A DNA stretch of 57,678 nucleotides from Acidobacterium sp. (GTDB lineage: Bacteria; Acidobacteriota; Terriglobia; Terriglobales; Acidobacteriaceae), in the NCBI GenBank assembly GCA_027315385.1, contig DAHUYD010000039.1, positions 1 to 57,678 on the forward strand. Direction: 5' to 3'. This document shows, piece after piece, positions 54,471-57,678 of the stretch. The position numbers and the translations under genes were made by a program. How positions within the stretch are numbered: position 1 is the stretch's first letter; every line of letters begins with the position of its first letter. The notes under the pieces were generated by a model that did not search any database, was not told the DNA's origin, and worked only from the letters and a program-made list of their open reading frames with translations.

Positions 54471-55427
54471 TCAGCCTGGGGGCTCCGATGGAAGCGCCTG
54501 TTGCAGGGCCCGGCGCGCGAGGTCGGCCAGGGCCAGCGTGAGGAGGCGAGAGTCGTTCAGCGAGGCGGGGCGGCGAAGTTGGATGCCGAGTTTGGCTGCG
54601 AATTCGCGAAACCCGATGTCGATGTCGTAGAGAATCTCGACATGGTCGCAGAGGAAGCCGATGGGCTGAATAATCAGGTGCCTGATTCCCTGCTGATCGA
54701 GCGCGGTCAGCGTGTCCTCAACGGTGGGACCGAGCCACGGGCCGCCGGACATGCCCTGGCTTTGAAAGGCGAAAAACCAATCTTCGGGAGCGAGGCCGAC
54801 GCGCTCCGCAACCAGGCGCGCGGTCAGGCGGGCCTCCACAGGGTAGGGATCGGGCAGTTCCGGAGCGGTGTGGTGGTCGAGCTGCGGGGCGGAGAGCACC
54901 GTGCGGCAGGGGACGCTGTGCGCGGTGAAGAGGACGGGCGGCGGAGCACCCGCGTCCTGCGCAAATCGATCGAGAGCAGTACGGAGGCGGTCGGCAAAGG
55001 CATCGGCAAGCAGCGGATGGTCGGCCCAGTCGTCGAGGAACTTCAGCTCGATTGCGCCTTCGGCCGCGGCAAAGACAGCGCGGCGGTACAGGCCGACGCT
55101 GGTGCGGGAATTCTGCGGAGCGAGGCAAATGACCGCCGCGCGCGTGATGCCGTCGCTGCGCATGCGGCGGACTACGTCGGCGACGTATGGCTTCCAGTTG
55201 CGCATGCCGACGTAGACAGGGAGGCCGAGTTCGCGCTCGAGGAGCCAGCCCTGCTGGAGCGTGAGCGGCGTGAGGGGACTACCGCCAATGAGTGTGAAGC
55301 GGTGACGGACCTCTTCGACAACGGACTTCGGCAGCTCGCGGCCGCCGGTGACATGTGACAGGTATTCAGGGATTTCGTCAGGCGAATCGGGCGTGCCGTG
55401 CGCAAGGAGCAGAACCGCATCAGGCAT
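54471..55427 (-). CDS. hemH: Ferrochelatase HemH/CpfC
   Basis: A 318-aa chelatase inserting Fe(II) into protoporphyrin or coproporphyrin. The metal-site histidine H170 is in V-L-F-T-A-H-S-V-P and the catalytic glutamate in C-D-H-V-E-I-L-Y-D-I-D. The start at 55427 (M-P-D-A-V-L-L-L-A-H-G-T-P) matches the family; the frame extends upstream into hemE. It overlaps the hemE 3' end by 8 bp, so the two are coupled. The hemE-hemH order resembles the hemEHY arrangement of coproporphyrin-pathway organisms, but the third gene is not seen. Confidence 0.94.
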   Translation of the reverse strand: MPDAVLLLAHGTPDSPDEIPEYLSHVTGGRELPKSVVEEVRHRFTLIGGSPLTPLTLQQGWLLERELGLPVYVGMRNWKPYVADVVRRMRSDGITRAAVICLAPQNSRTSVGLYRRAVFAAAEGAIELKFLDDWADHPLLADAFADRLRTALDRFAQDAGAPPPVLFTAHSVPCRTVLSAPQLDHHTAPELPDPYPVEARLTARLVAERVGLAPEDWFFAFQSQGMSGGPWLGPTVEDTLTALDQQGIRHLIIQPIGFLCDHVEILYDIDIGFREFAAKLGIQLRRPASLNDSRLLTLALADLARRALQQALPSEPPG

Positions 55428-56496
55428 GGCGCTGCTCCGTCGGGAGGTACTCGCGGACGAAGCGCACGACGGCCTGCACGTGTTCGACGGGCGTGCCGGG
55501 AACAATGCCGTGGCCGAGATTGAAGATGTGGCCGGGACGGCCGGCAGCCTGGGCGAGGATTTGGTGGACGCGCAAGCGAACCAGCTCGGGATCGGCGAAG
55601 AGAGTGATGGGATCGAGATTGCCCTGGACGGCGCAGGCGTAATCGAGGCCTCGCCAGGCGTAATCGAGCGGAGTGCGCCAGTCCAGGCCCAGCACGTCGG
55701 CGCCGGTTTCGCGCATCGCGGGCAGCAGGCTTGCGGTGTCTACGCCGAAGTAAATGACCGGAGCGCCGAGGCCCTGGATCTCTCGCACGAGGGTACGAGT
55801 GGCGGGCAGAACGAAGTCGCGGTAGTCGGGAATGGCGAGCGCGCCGGCCCAGCTGTCGAATATCTGGATAACATCGGCGCCCGCCGCGACCTGCTGGGCG
55901 GCAAATTCGCGGAGCACGGCGACCAGCTTGTCGAGCAGCTTGCGCCACGCCCCGGGCTGGTTGTACATGAGCTTTTTCGTCTCAACGTAATTGCGCGAGC
56001 CGCCGCCTTCGATCATGTAGCTGGCCAGAGTAAAGGGCGCGCCACAGAAACCAATGATGCCGAGGCGGCCGTGGAAATGGCCGACGACCCGCTGGATGGC
56101 CTCGGCGACATAGCTTAATTCTGAGGCGCGGGTGGTCTGGAGCGCGTCGATGGATGCGGCATCGCGCAGCGGCTTGTGAATGACGGGGCCTTCGCCAGCC
56201 TGGAATTCGAAGTCGAGGCCCATGCACTCGAGGGGGAGCAGCAGATCGGCGAAGATGATGGCCGCGTCGACATCCAGTTTTTCCGCAGCCGTGATGGTGA
56301 CCTCGGAGGCTAGTTCCGGCCGCTTGCAGATGTCGAGGAGCGAGTGGTGGCGGCGGACCTCCATGTACTCGCGCATGTAACGCCCGGCCTGACGCAGGAA
56401 CCAGACAGGAGTGCGATCGACGGGCTGGCGGAGACAGGCGCGCACGAAGCGGTTGCCGGAGGCGCGCAGCGAAGACTCGGCGGAGGAGATCGACAT
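55420..56496 (-). CDS. hemE: Uroporphyrinogen decarboxylase HemE
   Basis: A 358-aa cofactor-free enzyme decarboxylating uroporphyrinogen III to coproporphyrinogen III. The signature R-T-P-V-W-F-L-R-Q-A-G-R-Y (28-40), catalytic D84 in I-I-F-A-D-L-L-L-P, G-F-C-G-A-P-F-T-L-A-S-Y, and N-L-G-H-G-I-V-P-G-T-P near the C-terminus are all present. Length is normal. It precedes hemH in a two-gene minus-strand unit. Confidence 0.97.
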   Translation of the reverse strand: MSISSAESSLRASGNRFVRACLRQPVDRTPVWFLRQAGRYMREYMEVRRHHSLLDICKRPELASEVTITAAEKLDVDAAIIFADLLLPLECMGLDFEFQAGEGPVIHKPLRDAASIDALQTTRASELSYVAEAIQRVVGHFHGRLGIIGFCGAPFTLASYMIEGGGSRNYVETKKLMYNQPGAWRKLLDKLVAVLREFAAQQVAAGADVIQIFDSWAGALAIPDYRDFVLPATRTLVREIQGLGAPVIYFGVDTASLLPAMRETGADVLGLDWRTPLDYAWRGLDYACAVQGNLDPITLFADPELVRLRVHQILAQAAGRPGHIFNLGHGIVPGTPVEHVQAVVRFVREYLPTEQRHA

Positions 56497-56578
56497 GAGA
56501 GCTACTTGAAAGGTAGCAGGAAGCGGCAGGATGCGGAAGAAGGACCCCTCGCCGGGCGAGGCGTCCGAGACGAGTGTC

Positions 56579-56878
56579 TTACCGGCTGCTCGATGAGGAT
56601 TTCTTGTGCGAGCCGGAACTCTTGCGGGAGCGGCCCGAGGGCGAGGAGTTGCTCCTGGAGGAGGACTTCTTCTTCGGAACCCGGGCGCCTTCTTTGCGAG
56701 CTTCCGAGAGACCGATGGCGACGGCCTGCTTGCGGCTGGTGACCTTCCTGCCGCTGCGGCCGCTTTTCAATGTGCCATGTTTCTTCTCGTGCATCGCGCG
56801 TGCGACCTTCTTGCCAGCCTTCGGACTGTACTTTCTGCCTCCCGAAGATTTGCGCGCCGGGGACTTCCTGGTTGCCAT
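56579..56878 (-). CDS. Small Lys/Arg/Ser-rich DUF6496-type protein
   Basis: A 99-aa highly basic protein. The central block K-A-G-K-K-V-A-R-A-M-H-E-K-K-H-G-T-L-K-S-G-R-S-G and K-V-T-S-R-K-Q-A-V-A-I-G-L-S-E-A-R-K matches the pattern of DUF6496 proteins. The C-terminal third is Ser/Lys-rich, histone-H1-like. Function unknown; nucleic-acid binding is suggested by charge only. The ATG at 56878 is preferred to 56884 because GGGA lies eight bases upstream. Confidence 0.72.
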   Translation of the reverse strand: MATRKSPARKSSGGRKYSPKAGKKVARAMHEKKHGTLKSGRSGRKVTSRKQAVAIGLSEARKEGARVPKKKSSSRSNSSPSGRSRKSSGSHKKSSSSSR

Positions 56879-56981
56879 GAACATTCTCCCTTCACCTGAG
56901 TGGGAAGCTAAAGAAGATGGGGAGGTTGCGCGTATGGGTTCGAGGCAGGCAACGGTACAGGCAGAAGCCAGGGAGCGGGAA

Positions 56982-57678
56982 TTAATCGGCGGGCGCTCCG
57001 GCGGGGATTATGTCTTCGACGTCCACCCACTGGGTGGGATAGTCGCCGGTGTAGCAGGCGACGCAGAAGTGATTGCCTTCGCCGCCGTCGCAGGCTTTAC
57101 GTAACCCATCAAGTGACAGATAGGCGAGCGAGTCGGCCTCGATAAACTGGCGAATTTGCTCGACGGTGTTGTTCGCGGCGATCAGTTCGGATTTGCGCGG
57201 CGTGTCCACGCCATAGAAGCAGGGCGAGATGGTCGGCGGACAGCTGATGCGCAGATGGACTTCCTTCGCGCCCGCCTGGCGCACCATGCGCACGATCTTG
57301 CGGCTGGTCGTGCCGCGGATGATGGAGTCGTCGATGAGGATGACGCGGCGGCCTTCGAGCAGATTGCGGACAGGGTTGAGCTTGAGCTTTACGCCAAAGT
57401 CGCGGACGCGCTGCTCAGGCTCGATGAAGGTGCGGCCGACGTAGTGATTGCGGATGAGGCCGAAGCGGAACGGGATGCCGCTTTCGGCGGCGTAGCCGAT
57501 CGCGGCCGTGACGCCGGAGTCGGGCACGGGAACGACGAGATCCGCGGGCACATGCGATTCACGGGCAAGCTGGCGGCCCATCTCCTCGCGGCTCTCCTGC
57601 ACCCAGCGGTTATAGATTTTGCTGTCGGGCCGGGCGAAGTAGACATGCTCGAAAATGCAGCTGGTCTGGTTGGGAGGC
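56982..57678 (-). CDS. purF: Amidophosphoribosyltransferase PurF (5' end missing)
   Basis: The C-terminal part of glutamine-PRPP amidotransferase, first step of purine synthesis. The frame runs off the right edge of the window ([13 protein letters not shown] precedes the apparent GTG at 57602). The PRPP loop [13 protein letters not shown] is complete. Cysteines at [16 protein letters not shown] and [10 protein letters not shown] correspond to the [4Fe-4S] ligand positions of B. subtilis-type PurF, so this is the oxygen-sensitive, iron-sulfur form. It consumes PRPP supplied by prs. The N-terminal Cys-nucleophile domain is outside the window. Confidence 0.95.
   Translation of the reverse strand, partial: PPNQTSCIFEHVYFARPDSKIYNRWVQESREEMGRQLARESHVPADLVVPVPDSGVTAAIGYAAESGIPFRFGLIRNHYVGRTFIEPEQRVRDFGVKLKLNPVRNLLEGRRVILIDDSIIRGTTSRKIVRMVRQAGAKEVHLRISCPPTISPCFYGVDTPRKSELIAANNTVEQIRQFIEADSLAYLSLDGLRKACDGGEGNHFCVACYTGDYPTQWVDVEDIIPAGAPAD

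Overview
The window is about 57.7 kb of GC-rich bacterial chromosome. Gene content points to a diderm with LPS: fabZ-lpxA, bamA-ompH, several beta-barrel proteins ending in Phe, and TolC-independent envelope enzymes. The style suggests Acidobacteriota: a Ser/Thr kinase fused to TPRs, very large secreted proteins with choice-of-anchor-D/MBG modules, an ECF sigma/anti-sigma pair, and an AlaX-like editing protein. This placement is inferred from gene style and not from a marker-gene search. There are no transposases, integrases, CRISPR arrays or rRNAs. Nearly everything is chromosomal core or lineage-typical accessory.

Layout. 1-7 kb: 3' part of a giant secreted metzincin-like protein with an extraordinary 8-residue Gly-rich repeat, convergent with a 1005-aa kinase-TPR protein (7-10 kb). 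10.8-12.3 kb: an AlaX-type alanyl-tRNA editing protein followed by a tRNA-Ala(CGC) gene on the same strand, divergent from an ArsB-like transporter. 13.7-19 kb: fabZ-lpxA convergent with bamA-ompH, separated by a 300-bp spacer with DnaA-box-like sites. 19.3-24.7 kb: a probable five-gene minus-strand operon (PhoB-like regulator, DinB, PhoR-like kinase, cupin, molybdopterin oxidoreductase). 24.9-28 kb: a Crp/Fnr regulator, a degenerate receiver protein, a CDF metal exporter and a small membrane protein. 28.2-31.2 kb: hslV-hslU and an outer-membrane protein. 31.3-36.9 kb: ispE, tRNA-Gln, prs, rplY, pth, rpsF, rpsR and rplI, a housekeeping block. 37-40.6 kb: outer-membrane protein, ECF sigma/anti-sigma and nagA. 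40.6-46.8 kb: a phosphodiesterase-like protein with lost metal ligands, an M3 peptidase and a GT2 glycosyltransferase, divergent from a GT-C-like membrane protein. 46.8-57.7 kb: tilS, a GNAT, a ribokinase plus sugar permease, ppc, an RHH protein, hemE-hemH, a basic DUF6496-type protein and the 3' part of purF.

The genes cover envelope biogenesis (LPS acylation, BAM, periplasmic chaperone), protein quality control (HslUV, M3 peptidase, AlaX), translation (five r-protein/tRNA-linked genes), precursor supply (PRPP, isoprenoid, purine, haem, oxaloacetate) and amino-sugar/ribose uptake. The most distinctive local signals are: the repeat solenoid; the AlaX/tRNA-Ala pairing; the regulator-DinB-kinase-cupin-molybdoenzyme cluster; an HslV with a long propeptide; a truncated tandem copy of tRNA-Gln; twin hairpin/ribosome-binding-site modules before rpsF and rpsR; and a 15-bp tandem array that continues the reading phase of rpsR past its stop codon.
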